DNA of 64,000 bases from Channa striata. Lineage: Eukaryota; Chordata; Actinopteri; Anabantiformes; Channidae. A program made the translations under genes and the position numbers. The stretch spans positions 2,101,400 to 2,165,399 of the forward strand of contig CM065177.1 of the NCBI GenBank assembly GCA_033026295.1, in the 5' to 3' direction. Below, in pieces: positions 48,290-61,539 of the stretch. The notes below the pieces were generated by a model, which worked only from the letters and a program-made list of their open reading frames with translations, was not told the DNA's origin and ran no database searches. Numbering within the stretch: position 1 is the stretch's first letter; each line of letters begins with the position of its first letter.

Positions 48290-48722
48290 CTTGTGATTTT
48301 CCCCCAAAAAATTAAAAATGGACTCGTCAGATCACACAAAAGTTTCCCACTTGACCTCAGTCTATGTTAAACTAACTCAAGCTCAAAGAAACTGGTGCAG
48401 GCCACAGTTCAAACATGCACGTATGGATGCAGAGACAGTCTGTGTTCACTGACACTGCTTTTCAGAGGTGTTCCTGAACTCATGAGGTGATTTCCACCAC
48501 AGAATCATCTCTGCCTTTAATGCGGTACTGCCCGAGGGCCTGAGACATCATGGCCATTGGTTTTTGGCTCCATCCATTTAATAAGAGAGATTTATTTGGA
48601 TTCTCTAAATATTTGCTGAAAAGCTTCTCTGAAATACCCTCCCATCCTATCAGGATACCAACCTGTTGCCAACTAACCTCATTAGTTGTTAGATATTCCT
48701 CCAGGATCTTCTTGTAGAACTT
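48290..48722 (-). mobile_element. Tc1/mariner transposon fragment, transposase N-terminal half
   Basis: The plus-strand text 'aatggactcgtcagatcaca' is the antisense of a Tc1/mariner 'WSDES' catalytic-Asp region. Downstream on the plus strand come 'ggtgcaggccacagttcaaa', 'gtctgtgttcactgacactg', 'gcttttcagaggtgttcctg' and 'tactgcccgagggcctgaga', which are the antisense of the helix-turn-helix and linker of the same teleost family, and then its 5' untranslated part ('accaacctgttgccaactaa'). Frames are broken throughout. The 5' end of the element is displaced to 49225-49390. Confidence 0.6.
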
Positions 48723-49224
48723 AAAAATAACTTAAAATCTGGTGCTGTGTGTAACTGGTTGAGAAAATTGGAACAAATGTTTTGTATTCCGTCAATTTTT
48801 CCATCATTGTTCATTCAGACAGTGAGGTAACATCTTTTTCACCTCAGCAGACAGCAACTGGTGACTGTTTATGTGCTGACACTGTATGTGTGTATTATCA
48901 CTGTGTTAAACCGCTGGAATTATTAGTCCCACATTTAAGGCTAGTGAATAGCAGTGATTGATAATGGCTATCTAATTTTTATTGATATATTTGAATATTT
49001 TATATAACATAGAGCATCAATATGTTATACAGCTATGTCTGTGTTGTACTTCTTCTGGAAAGTACTCATACAGATATCGTCCACCAAATTTGACTTTTAG
49101 CCTATATAGGTTCTTCATATTGATCAGATTCGGCTTCAGACATTTATTTTTTCTATGCAATATAACTGTGAACAAAAGTAAAAGCTAGAAAGTCAGACTG
49201 TAAACAGAGACAAAACAACATGGT
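48723..49224. other. About 500 bp separating the two parts of the Tc1/mariner copy
   Basis: This AT-rich block has no counterpart in the family and no recognisable class or target-site duplication. It may be an insertion into the transposon, or the two flanking parts may be separate insertions. Confidence 0.35.
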
Positions 49225-49390
49225 TGGTGTCAGGCCCAACTTTTTTGAAACATGTGGCTGGAATAACAATACAATTAATTACATACTGCATCTTTTCAAA
49301 ATAGATTTTTCACTTTTAACATTTGATATCTTGTTTTGTACAATTTTCTTTTTGTCAGAAGTTTACACCTCGTCCCAAATGCTTTAGGTG
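49225..49390 (-). mobile_element. Tc1/mariner terminal-repeat region
   Basis: 'cccaacttttttgaaacatg', 'acatttgatatcttgttttg' and 'gtttacacctcgtcccaaat' give the family's long terminal region in the expected order, with the outer end near 49390. It lies on the correct side and in the correct orientation to complete the fragment at 48290-48722. Confidence 0.55.
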
Positions 49391-49394
49391 TCTG

Positions 49395-51200
49395 GGTGTC
49401 TGCATAAAACCTATGAACATACAATAAGAAAACATTTATGTGGACTACAATAAAGCAACGATCAGGAGTCAGAAGTTCAGGGTCTCTTGAGATGACACCT
49501 TGCTAGCGGTGTCATCCATCAGCAGTGAGTGTGAACAAGCCTGCAACAGTGTGATTCCAACGGAAGATGTGGCCAAGGGGTGTTAGAGATTGTACATGTT
49601 AAAATGAACATGTACTGACTCCACAGTTTAACCGCGGACTGTCATGAATATTGATCTGTGTGCAAACAGAGGTGTGAGTCTTTGTGTGTGTGTGTGTGTG
49701 TGTGTGTTTAATTAATGTGTGGGCATGAAGCATGTGTAAATGTGTGTGCTTGTCAGCTGCATATATGCTCCACTTTCAGCCCACAAGATGGTTACAACTG
49801 TGATGGCCCAATTTCTTGGTGGCGATCATTAAAATTTCATCTTAAGCAATTACTTGAGGCAACATCTGCTTTGTGTCACTTCTGTTATCAAGATGAAAAA
49901 AAGTGTTTTTTGTGTTGGCATTTGACTGAATAAACAGTAAAGAACCAGAATCAGTCTTAAATAGAACAATAAAAAAATGTTCATGACTTTGCTGAGATTT
50001 AAGAGGAGTGTTTGTGTATTTACTTTTTTTGTTATTATCAGTGTTTTTTTTTTTTTTTTTGGACTGAAATTCTTACATTTTGTTGCTCAGGTTTGGCTTA
50101 AAGTTGCCAGACATGGTTAGAGATGCCAGCAAGTCCTTCTAAGGAAACACTCTAAAGGCTGATGTGACTCATCATCAAAACCACATGATAGCACAGTGTT
50201 CATTAATCACTTTATTGCAAGGTTATCAATATAAAATACTGTAATTTCTCAAACTTGAAAGATCAACACAGGGCTCTTTCATTAACTTGCATTAAAACCA
50301 GTAAAACATCATAACACAACATCATCATCACCAACAACAAAACGCAAAATTATCATTTTACTGGTTTTTATTGCACTGAAATGGAGTTCAGATGAATAGC
50401 TGCAATGTGTTGCTGCTCGGAGAATCCACATGCTCATAGACTCTAAATTCCATTTTGGTGTTAGACGAAGGTTGAAGGGACTTCTTATTTACATTTTTCA
50501 AAGGTTAATTAAAAAGTTCAAAATGATAATAATATTTTTTTTTAAATTTTGAAACAAATTTCAGTGTAGCTAAATTGAGGTAATTTTGGCCTTTATGCAT
50601 TTTATGGTGCTTTTGTGATTTTGTGAACTAGACTTTCACACTAGTTTTAATAATTATACAAGAGATATTTTTTCTTTAGCCATTTTCAGATGTTGTCACT
50701 CCTTTTGGCACTATGCTCCATACCATTTTTTTTCTAGTAGGGCTGTTTGTCTGCAGTGTGGCAGAGCCATCAAAACGTGATGTGGACACGTCCACCTTTG
50801 AAAGATACATAATATGAACAAAGTGGTTTGTGCTTTTGTCACAGATGCACAAATAAACCCTACATCAAGTGTGTGTTATATATATTTTTTGTTTTTTTGT
50901 TTCTGGCTTTCTGTGTTTACCTGTTTTGGACAACAGTGCAAAGACTGAGTCAAATGGAGCAACCTGCAACTAATTAGAGACCCGCCCCTCTGAGGCAACT
51001 AATTGGCAGAGACTTGGGCAAGTTATGGTTTCTAAGAAAGCACAGACAGAGGAGCAGGAAATCAGCTTAATGATGGAACAACTAGGTCCATATGGAGTCC
51101 ACTAACTTTAAGAGAAGCAGGGACAGGGCCCTTATATTTTAAGAACTTAGATTTTAATGGACATTTAAAACATTTGGGTTCAAGATCAGAAGATCCATAA
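49395..51200. other. Intergenic with TG and T repeats
   Basis: A (TG)12 run lies at 49683-49706 and 17 T at 50044-50060. Nothing else recognised. Confidence 0.5.
49683..49706. repeat. (TG)12 microsatellite
   Basis: Twenty-four uninterrupted bases of TG. Confidence 0.96.
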
Positions 51201-51201
51201 C

Positions 51202-51306
51202 AGGTCAGCTCAGTCAGTAAGGCGGCTGTCCACGAACCACAGGTTCAGGGATTCGACTCCCTGTCTCCCTCTTGACCACATATTGAAGTCCTGTTGGGCA
51301 AGTAAA
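51202..51306 (+). repeat. tRNA-derived SINE fragment (same family as 27921-28142)
   Basis: 'aggtcagctcagtcagtaag' gives an A-box-like head, 'gggattcgactccctg' a B-box-like segment, and 'tattgaagtcctgttgggca' the start of the SINE body. Mismatches in the stems and the attached body show it is a SINE head and not a tRNA gene. Confidence 0.55.
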
Positions 51307-51544
51307 TCATGTTTGATTGCAAATTCTTTATTTGCAATAACTACATTGAGCCTGTGACTCACTGCCATCCGAAAAGTGTTGGTTTATTCTTTCTTTCAGG
51401 TAATTTTTGGGGTTTTCCCTTCCTCATGTTCTTTGAGTTCAGTTGTTTCAAGTAGTGCTCATACATTTTCCAACAAATTATTTCTGGTTACCTTTTGAAT
51501 TGATTTAGCTGCTACCATCACAGATGAGCCTATATAGTTTGAAT

Positions 51545-51700
51545 GATCCTTTCTTCCTCCACAGCTGTTCCATCATTTTGGTCTCATCAGTCGCAAAAGC
51601 GTTGCTCTGGAACTATTGTTGATCCTGCACTTTTTTTTGCACATTCCAGCCTTACATTCTTACTGCAGACATCTTACAGTATGGTTTCTGTATTTCTGCA
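51545..51700 (-). mobile_element. Possible Tc1/mariner-type fragment
   Basis: 'ccatcattttggtctcatca' followed by 'cattccagccttacattctt' resembles the antisense of the catalytic-Asp region and following stretch of Tc1/mariner-type transposases ('tttggtctcatc...' is a frequent antisense signature). No inverted ends were found and the rest does not align by eye. Confidence 0.3.
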
Positions 51701-51704
51701 CATC

Positions 51705-53730
51705 AAGTCTCTAACTCTGGGATGTAAAGGGTTGCCATGCAGACACCTGGCCAACCGGGCTGGTCGAAGCTGACTTCAAACAAATGTACAAAGTTTAAGC
51801 AAAGGCAAGTGAGTAGATTACGTGTGCACAGGGCTAAAGTCTGTCAGCAGCACAACAGGCAGCAAAGAAGAAGTGACCACACGTGATGGATGATTGAGCT
51901 GCATGGATTAGAATATGATAATTCCTTTGTTAATGGACTTGACATTATTTGTTAGTCACACAGTTTTGGATGGGAACTATTGCTAATAAATATTTTATGT
52001 CTCTAGTGTCCAGATCTGGAACAGTAGATATTGTGCTAGAATATTTTCTAAAGAACCTTCCTACACACTTGTGTGCTACACCGTGGCCTTAACACTACGT
52101 TAACAGCTTACAGTTCTCTTCAGTAAGTTAATAAGGCCATTTTAAATAATAGCACTAATCAGTGTAGTTATTAATGTTGCATGAGAGGGCGGTGGTTCCA
52201 GCAGTGTCACGACAAACACAAACTGCTGACGTATATTGGTGTGGAATCCTTTGTGGATATGAGCCCTGTACAGAAGTAACACAATGATTGTGATCAATAA
52301 CAGTCGTCCTAGCAGTGACCTGCACACCCTCACAGACCACTCAGAAATACATCAGCCTACCAACTAACAAGTCCACAGCTTGTTATTACCTCCCTTGGGC
52401 GTCCGTGCAGTACGGAGAGCTAAGGACAGCCATAGCCCCATATATATCTGCGGTGGGAGGTGCAGTTTGAAGGTGACAAAGTCTTCGACTCTCCAAAGTG
52501 ACTCAAGGTTGCAGCTCACCCCGGAGGGTTCTCACCGAGAGAAGGGGAAGGACGGAATGACAGCTGTGAAATGAATCGACCCACACTTGAAGTACAATGG
52601 AAAAAGAGGCAAAGCACCGTGTGCTAGATGCTTTTGTTGACCAAATTATAGGACGGTCAGACATTTAGAGACATTGCTTTTATGTTCGAAATGACAGCAA
52701 TTACCTGTGACGACATTAATAAAATTATGTGCCTGGCGTTTAAAGGAAATCTGCCTGCTCATAGTAGTTTTTTAACATTATTGTTTTAAATCACTATTCA
52801 GGCAGTGTTGTGTTGCTGTTTGTTTGGTCTGTAAATATGCTCCACATTATGTTTTGACTCATTAGTGTCTCAAAAAACGAGATTAACAAGAACAATCTAA
52901 TGCCAGCTTGGCATCATACGGTTCTCCAAGTTAAATGTGTAAAATGTTGATCATGAGCTGGCAAGAGACCAGCTTAAATGGACTGTACTTAAGGTAACAG
53001 AGTCGGGGGACTAAAGGTGCAAGGGTCATTAGTCATTTGTAAAAATGCATTAATGGTTTTAAGATGAGCTTGGTAATAGTGATGCATACTGACAATGATT
53101 CTGCCATGAAGGTTAGAGAAAAAGTCTCAATTCCTGTTCATGTTCAGTTGGCTTTGTGTATTGACCAGCATATATCTTCTTTAGTTTTGCACATTTTTGC
53201 AATATAAGGACCATGGCTAAGCTCAAGTCCAGTGTGTCCCGTACACTTCATCCAATCTTGACCTTTTGTTATTTCTCCTGCATCAATGAGACCAAAATGC
53301 TGCAAAATGCTTGAACTTGATATCTCTAGACAATGTGGATCCCTAAAAGGCAGCTAAAGACCTCAGTGCACCTGTTTAGATTTGGCATTTTATTATATTT
53401 TCTATCTTTTGTTATTATGTTACTTGGTTGATGTTGATGAAATTTGAAGCTTTCCTCTTATGATGGTGCGTGTCCATATAAAGCCGCACTAAAGTTCCAA
53501 AACATAAGCTGAGAAATCTCGCAAAGCCAAAATCTAATGTTTTCGTTGTTTCTGTTGCAATACTTTCTTAAGATTTTCTCTGGAACCCCTCAAAACATTC
53601 CAGACTTCCCTGCTTTTAAACAGACCTCTGTTTTGGGTCTGCACGTCCATTACAAACCAAGTCATACTCACTCGCTGCCTGCTTGGCACACCAGCAGGGT
53701 TCCACAAGCTGGTCAATCGAAGCAGAATGG
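51705..53730. other. Intergenic, nothing recognised
   Basis: No gene or repeat family supported. 52380-52570 is somewhat GC-rich and open in one frame without a known motif. Confidence 0.4.
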
Positions 53731-53733
53731 ACG

Positions 53734-54492
53734 TGTCATGACTCCCACCCTGACCCCTGTTGCCCTGGTTACCGTTTTGTTGTCTCCTCTCCTAGTCTGC
53801 CCCTCCCGGTTGTTCCTCATTAGTGTAACTCCTTTCACCTGTTGTCTCCAGGTCTTAAGTCTCACTCAGCCACTTGTCCTTGCCAGAACATCCTCATGTG
53901 CTTCACATTTCCTTCGCATCTGAGCTAAGTCCTCTTGAGGTTTCTGATTACCTGTTGTCTTTTCACCTGCCTCCTTTTTTCCCTCCATGAATCTACCTCC
54001 ATAAAGACTTTTCTTTTTTTTGGTGGAACGGGTTTTAATTAAGAAGACTTTGGGTCTAGAAGATTTTGTTTTTTTTTTTTTTTCCCTGAACGAATCTATG
54101 CCTTGCAGACAGGAAATTACTGAGAGCTTCCCCTGCGTGTCTTTTTCCTGGCTAGCCGGTTTTAGTTGGTACTTTGTATTCTCAGTTGTTGCTTTGTGAG
54201 TTGTGTTATTTTCCCCTTTCGCCTCCTCCACCCTCAACATTTCCTGCTCCTGGCCGAATTGTTCTCTTCCTGAGATCACCTACACCATTCCATTATCAAT
54301 GCACAGTAACCCTCGTTAAGATCCCTTACTTCATCAGAATTCCTCCTTCCTCTCTAACTTTCGGTTCTTCTCCTAGTCTACCCCTCACCCTCCAGTCGTC
54401 CCATCTGTCCTCACCAGACCTCACCAGGCACTTCACTCCCCATTACTCCATTACATAATTCAATAAACTTGGTATTCTGCTCTCCACTCCCA
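53734..54492 (+). mobile_element. Possible solo LTR (gypsy-like), pyrimidine-rich
   Basis: The 759-base segment starts TGTCATG and ends in CA, is strongly C/T-biased on the plus strand, and has 'caataaactt' (AATAAA at 54462-54467) about 25 bases before its end. This arrangement resembles LTRs of teleost gypsy-type retrotransposons. No internal coding region, primer-binding site or polypurine tract is present and the 5-base flanks (ggacg and tattg) do not match, so it is uncertain. The 137-codon minus-strand frame inside it is a product of the purine-rich opposite strand. Confidence 0.35.
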
Positions 54493-54494
54493 TA

Positions 54495-55590
54495 TTGTCC
54501 ACTCATATTTTTTCCTCAAATGACTACTGTAGCTGTGATAGGGGGACATTTTGAATAGGCAGAAAAATAAATATATATATTATTTCACAAAGAGCTGAAA
54601 TTGGCAGAACAGTCATCTACAAACAACAGGGTCAGAGGTTTATCTCCTGGTCCATTGTAGCTGCACGTCACGGGTCGATGTGTGTGAACAAATGATGTAA
54701 CGGAACAATGTAAAGTGCTTCCGGTAGAGGTCGTGTATAAGCAGACCATTTTTCTTTGATTAACAATACAGCACAATCATGAGACTTAGATTCTTTGTAA
54801 AATTCATAAACCACCAGACTAAACTCCATAAAATGCAATATAATTTATATTTATTAGACTCAAAATATGCTAATCTAAACAATGCTACAACAGTCAATTG
54901 ATGAACCCTTTAAATCTTAAAAAGGCCAGTTTGTAGTGTATTTTTTATCCAGAGGCTCTATTGACATAAGGGGTGGGTGTGCAAACCCAAAAAAAGTGTC
55001 CTTATACGTACATGTTCCACTAAAGAATCTTCACTGGCATATTTCATGTAGAAAGAATCCGACAGACTGTCAACAGGACAGACAAACCTGTTTTTTTCAC
55101 TTACAGCTGCTGCTGCTGTGACTTTTACTCAAATGGAACAAACTCAATGATTAAAACTTTTAATTTGAGCTTTTCTGCATCAGCCTCGCAGTTGAGTAAT
55201 CCTGAGACAAGAAGGTCAGATTTGTTGAACTGATTTAATATTCATCCACCCCAAGTCCTATGGAGTCCATCAAACTGTCCCTGCCTTTTTTTGCATTTTA
55301 TCACAGATGTAAGAATGTTTTGCCTGGATTAATCCTGCATATTCTCAAGAAAACAAATGATGGGGAAAACCATTGCACATTTTTTAGAGACTGACTATCA
55401 CTGGAGAAAACAGGAAGACCGCAACTGTAGCATCATCAAACGAAACGTGGTTGGAAACATTATGTTTTAGGATTGTCCATCAATGTGTTGTAGCAGTTAA
55501 AGAGCAAGATAATATTTTAGTCAGAGGCCAAAACTGAGCTGAAAAGCGGCGAGTTGACCAAGTCAACAGAGCGTGTTTATGATTCTCCAA
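54495..55590. other. Intergenic, nothing recognised
   Basis: AT-rich unique sequence. Confidence 0.4.
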
Positions 55591-56290
55591 ACTAAACCAG
55601 GCCACAATTAGATATCAGTTCATTACAATTAATAGGAGGGTAAACGTGCTCCAGTGATCGTGCTTTATGACGTTGATGTGAGAAGACATTATTTCGATGT
55701 GAATTATTTTCTAATGTCCCGTACTGTGCCAGAGAGCATCGCTGGCTTTACATCATTAGCAGAGCCAAACAAATTAGCTCCCATAATCATATGCCTTTGG
55801 GAAATGCACGGCTTCATAGAGAGAAGAAAAAAAAACAAAAACAATTTGTGTGCCATATTTAATGTTAAATCTGTAAATAAGTCACGTCTTCTGCAGCAGT
55901 AAATGTTGCATTAACATCAGTATTATTTCTCTGCGGACACAAAATAAAGTTAGAGAAATTATTGTTGGATAATGGATGCGTGTGTTGAATAGCGAAGCAA
56001 TCTGATTGTTTATCTTTGTTAATGCTCTTATGCAACACAATAATAATGCAATGTACAATGTCCCCTGGGCGATGGCATTTCCACCACAACTGTTTGGCTT
56101 CTGTGATTATTTTTTTTTTAATGTTTATCAGAATGACTTCTCAAGAAGATAGTTATGGCAAATTGTTAAGGTTCACATTCATATGTTACATTACTGTCTA
56201 TGACGCAGACCTCTTTTCATATGAGCAGATTTTTATTTTCTTGCAGGAACCTGGAACCTACTTGTCAGACAGTCATCATGAACACTGAAT
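55590..56290. other. Non-repetitive segment that may be a conserved non-coding element
   Basis: No repeat signature, no microsatellite, and many homeodomain-, octamer- and SOX-like words (for example 'attaggaggg', 'aaattagctcccataatcat'). This texture is typical of conserved enhancers beside developmental genes, but conservation cannot be judged from one sequence. Confidence 0.2.
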
Positions 56291-56294
56291 TTGT

Positions 56295-59200
56295 GAATTA
56301 GTTGTAATTGTCGAGTGCATTAATGCAGGAATATTAAAGCTCCACTACCTTTAGGCCTTGGTGATATTGTTATGGCCCTTATTGCATCTCATTTAATTAA
56401 TTTTTTTATTTGTATGTTTTTTTAAGGTGTGTTTCATGTAAGTGCTCTTTGTCTGTGTGGTACCTGTGTGCCCGAGTTATGGGCGCTCTCTTTGATTGGC
56501 AGGATTGGGAGACAGTGGCACCAGATGATTGGTCTGTTCCTGAACTTCCTTAAGTACAAAAAGTCTGGTTCTCACCATCTAGACTTTTCTGGCAGCAGAA
56601 CACGTTCTCTGTTCTCAGCCTCCAAAATAGAAATGTTACACTTGACTGCTCAGCTGCATGAACCACTATCAAGCTTTTTAAGCAGAAGTGTCTCAACAAG
56701 GTGATTCGAAGCCTTACTTAACCACCTAATTGATCACAACCACCTCAAATGACGCTTCTTGGCATCAAACTCATATCAGACAGTTGTCGCACTGACTTTA
56801 AAATCAGATAAACGGAGTCCATTTAAAAGCTCATTAAAATTATTACACAGGCTTTAGTGAACAAAAGGACTTTATTGTGCAGCATAAAAACATCCTGCAA
56901 TCAACTGTTTGTCTATTTCCACGAAATGTCAACGGTTTGGCAGCATGTGTTACCATTTTTTAAATGTCTCAAGTACTTTGAAACACTGAACCATTTGCTG
57001 CACAGTTGCTTTACATTGATTCAGTGTTCAGTAGGCTTAGGTTTCTCCAAACCCTTTCCAACATTTTTGTACAACTTCCATTACTGGTTATTTGGATTGA
57101 TAAATTGTTGCATTTATTTAAAATAAAAATTAGCAGTTACCACCCCTTTTACAATAGAGTTAGGTCTAATAAATGTCTTTTTAACTGGTTTGTTTCATCC
57201 CAGGGATCCACAGCACTTTTGTTAAGTGATAGATAGGCCTTGGTCATGCTTCACTTTTGTATCATCTTCTCTTAGTTGTAGTGAAAAATTATACCCTAAA
57301 TTGCAGATTGGAAATTTAGTATGGAAATGGTTTGAAGCCCTTTTTTTGAACAGATTTTTTTAATGTATGTTGCATGTCCTAAAGTAAACTAGAAACTACA
57401 CTGTGACATGATTCTCTTTGAGTTGATTTCCTTATTTACAGCTCCTCCAGACAGGATGGAACATCAACCCTATTTAAAAAATGACCTTATGAAACTCCTC
57501 AGTGAAATATTCTGCAACAAAAAAGCCACGTATTTCACTATATTCTCAGGCTTGTTGCTAATATTGATGGTTTGTGCTGAACTCGTGGATTTTTCAGTTT
57601 ATTTTCTTGCAGCTATGGGCTGCCTGCTACATCTTCACATAAGGTGACGAGAACAGAAACTAGCATTTAAACCAAAACAATGAGCCGAAAAACACCGAAA
57701 ATGCTTTGTAGAGGTGAGGGGAAATGAAAAGTTGACCTTGCGCACCGTGCAATTAGATGACAGTCTTATCATGTTCATTGACAGTGAATCCATTTTTGTG
57801 AGAACCACATTGTTATGATCTCTTATTGGAAAGTGAAGACCAAAAAAGGAAGTACAGTGCCACAATTTGTTTGCAAAAAACTGAAAGTGAGGAATGCTGG
57901 GCTGATATATGTGCTGCTCAAATATTTGTTACCCACAATCTTTTTGGGGTTTTTTGCCCTAATGTTACAGCTATAATATATAATTGGGTATATTTGGCCT
58001 TTTTAGCTTTTTCGTGAGACAATTTAAATGATTTACAAACCCTACCTACAGGTTTATGTGCACAATCATAGGAACAGAACAGTAAAGACCAATTCGTCTC
58101 CTGCCACGACCAATGGTAATCGTTATGTCAGCCATGTGTGACATGCTTCATTTACAAGATGTCATGGCAGATGAACAGATTTACTACTGTGGGAACTGTA
58201 AAAGGTAACAGCATATTTCTTGCATCAAAGCAATAACAAAGGCATTTGCTATTAGATCAGCAGCAGTCATAGTATTTTTTTTTTCCGCACTATAACAAAT
58301 GTGTGAAAAAAGTAAATGAGTAATAGAATTGAAAACAGGCCTAACTTCATTTGCTTTTGCATTTCAATGATTAGAGGCAGCAATAGCTTTTACCCTGGAA
58401 ACAAAACGGACATATGGCTTCTTCCTTTGCCTGAGCAGTAACAAAACATTTTTTTGATATATCTGTTCCCAATATTAATAGAAAATAAAGGTTTTAAATG
58501 ATATACAGCTGCTTATGAAATCAGTTACTTAAGCACGGCTTAATGTTCCTTGGCACCCTGCCGAAAATTCCCACCAGTGTTATAAAATAAATATATATAT
58601 AGAATGTCTATGAACAAACAGACATATTTTTAAAACTTGACTTTAGCTGTCATGCAGCAAGAATATGCTTTAACTATTAGGGAATCCCATATTTTGCAAT
58701 AATAAAAAGATTTAGACTTTATCCCTTTGCACCTGGTACAAATAAAGTACTGCAATGAACATGCTGTTCTCTTTTTTTGTCACATTATTGTGATTTGGAA
58801 TTTCAGTAGCAACCAGCTGCATATTCAGATTAGAGAACAATGGAAACCCGCTTTGAAAAGTTTGATGAGTGTTTAATGATATGTATGTCTGTTAAAGTTG
58901 TGTTTTGACTTGGCTACAAAATGATTTTTGAGAGTGAGGATAAGTGCAGTTTTCTGACTAAATCTGATCTTTCCTTGCTGTGGCAATATGAATTGCATCT
59001 ATCAAAGTCTGTTTTTGAAACTGGAAATAAGTAGGAGTTATTTCAAAGTCCTGTGTTTTGTCTCCTACCCATCCATGGTGGGAGACAGCTGCTCTGCTGT
59101 CTCTTTTCCTGCCCGGTCACTACTGTGAGACACGCCAAAAAGACGTCAGGAAGCAGCCCGTCTTTGACTTCAATCTGTGGGCCACTCATAAGTCCAGTGT

Positions 59201-61335
59201 ATCTACACCTACAGCGGATGCGAACATGTCCCCTGATCACATGAACCAGACTTATCCACTAATCTTGTGACAGACGAAAACAACACATGTACATTAACCA
59301 CGGTAACTGTTTACAACACAGTTGGCAACAGCTGTTGCCCCCACATGCATGGATATTAATATTATATGACTATAGATCTAATTATAACAAAGACGTAATG
59401 AGCACAAAAAGTCACTGATGGAAACTACTAAATCACACAACCTAAATCTGACTAAAATAGGCTTAAATCCTACATTTCAGTCATTTGAGACTTACAATGG
59501 AACATTTTGTAAAAATAACAGCAACATTTGTTGTGTATTACTATCCAGTCTAAATTCAAAGAGATTTTGTTTTCCAAATTGACTGCAAGAAGAACAACAT
59601 ATTCCAATTCACTCATCCGATAAAATCCATCTAAATCAAAGTTTTTAAATAGTTTAACATCCAAAATGTATGTATGGGATTGATTTAGAGGAATATATGT
59701 ATATATATATTTATATATATAGTATAATAATATATTCATTTTAATCATTTGAGAAACCTAAAAATAGTAATTTATAGAGTGGCGATAAGTAGTATTTTTT
59801 CTGTACTTTAAAACAGCAATTATTTGGTGAGTTATTTACAATAAATAGTTTTTGACTGAAAACATAAGTTTGTGTTTTACTTGTTCTGGTTCTAGTTTTT
59901 AACGCGTCTCTTCTTTTTTTATCTTGTCTTGGATGTTTCCCTGCAGTTTTCTTCCTCGCCTGCTGCGGTTCTCTTTTTCTTCACGCCATCTCTCCTGCCC
60001 TCCCTTATTCCGCACCAGCCATCAAACCTGATTCCAAATACTTTCCATACATGTCCATGTCTGTAAGTCTGTCTGTTACTCTTTTCCTTGCTACCTTGCA
60101 GCAGCAGGTGAACTACTAAACTATAACTATAAGCTTGAAGTGTGCTAACTGCTCATTGAATAACATGACAGTAAAACTGGGTTAATGTCTTTATGTGGAA
60201 CAACAACATAAGAAATAAATGTTAAGCAAGTTCTCCTCTGGGATTAATAACATATTTCAGATTGTTATTTTCATTTACATAAAAACATTTTGTCATTTTG
60301 TGGTTTGAGCATGAGCGTGCAGAAAATGGTTCAAACTGAAGACCTACTGTTATAGACTTCTTCCCATTTCGTTGCTACTAAATTGACATTATGATAATGT
60401 TGTGGTCAAATATGATTGCCAGGAGGTTTGAGATAAAAGCCTGCATTCTGTGTTTACACCCTACAGTAGAAATCCATTATGAGGTTAAGCTGGGACCTTG
60501 TGATTTCCAACAAACTCTGTGCGCTACACTATATTTGACATTCTTAGATGAAATATAGGAGTGTAATTAAGATTTAACAAACCGTGTCAAAAACTAAAGT
60601 TGAAATGAGGACAGATGCTTGAGATGTGTGATGCATGCACGCACACCACGTTGTCATATCGTCTGACAGCACTGGCCATAAATGCTTGATGCTGTCTGCA
60701 AGTGAGAACATGAGGATTAGCTTTTATCAGAGGTGTTGCTGCCAACTCTGACAAGGCAGGAGGAGGCAGAGAGAAGGTAACAACCCGACCACTGCTGCTC
60801 GGTAAGTAGAGCACCGAAGTGATTATCTGTAACGCGGAAAACACAAAATCACTGGCACACAAACATGCATCAGGGCGATATTAGTCAATACTTTAATCAC
60901 TAAATCCACACAGTGCTCAGATTAGAACTAGCAGAACAAGTTTTATATATAGTTATTTCTATTAAATATATATGTGTAAAATGTTGCATGTCGTAACTCT
61001 AACCTCGTACACTTGGACCGATACATCAGGGTAGTTAAAGCATACTGTTCGAAAATGTACATAAACCTACAATATCTAGTATGCAGAATTATAACTGGAG
61101 GAGATGTGCTTTTAAAGGAAACTGGTGACACTGATATTTCAAGAAATGTGAATGTACAATAAACCTCTATTAACGTGTTTATTGGGCTTTGGACAGGCTC
61201 TTTAGTGGTCAGTTAACATTTGTTACTACACTCAAAGTTATAGTTTGGTATAGTATTTTTTAATCTTTTTTTTTTCTCTTCTCTGAGTTCTTCCATAAGC
61301 TCAGGGTCACCACAGCAAATCATACAATCTGCACC
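56295..61335. other. Intergenic, mostly unique
   Basis: Short frames at 56429-56704, 56857-57236 and 57408-57647 look ordinary but have no recognisable motif and no gene structure around them. A TA-rich run lies at about 59695-59722. No repeat family named. Confidence 0.4.
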
Positions 61336-61359
61336 TGGCTTGTACAATCTCAAAGACTG

Positions 61360-61475
61360 GCTTGAGCATTTTGGGTTCTTGGTGTCTTGCACAGGGACAC
61401 TTCATATTCAACATAATGCCAGTGGAAGTCAGGGTTTAAAACCAGTTAATCTATGCTCAATAGGCGGCCACTTGT
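61360..61475 (-). repeat. Degraded SINE-like fragment, antisense
   Basis: 'cttggtgtcttgcacaggga', 'cacttcatattcaacataat' and 'gtcagggtttaaaaccagtt' correspond to the antisense order 'gtgtcttgctcaaggacact ... cgacatgc ... gggatcgaacc' of the second SINE family. Divergence is high. Confidence 0.4.
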
Positions 61476-61539
61476 CAATTGTCAATATGTGTGGCAATTT
61501 CACACGTTCCCATCCCACAGGGTCAGAAATTGATGTTCC

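Noticed and set aside
51202..51265. Possible tRNA gene
   Set aside because: A- and B-box-like words are joined to a SINE body and the stems do not pair well.
53866..54279. 137-codon Lys/Glu-rich minus-strand frame
   Set aside because: Antisense of a pyrimidine-rich LTR-like tract; the purine strand rarely contains stops in this frame.
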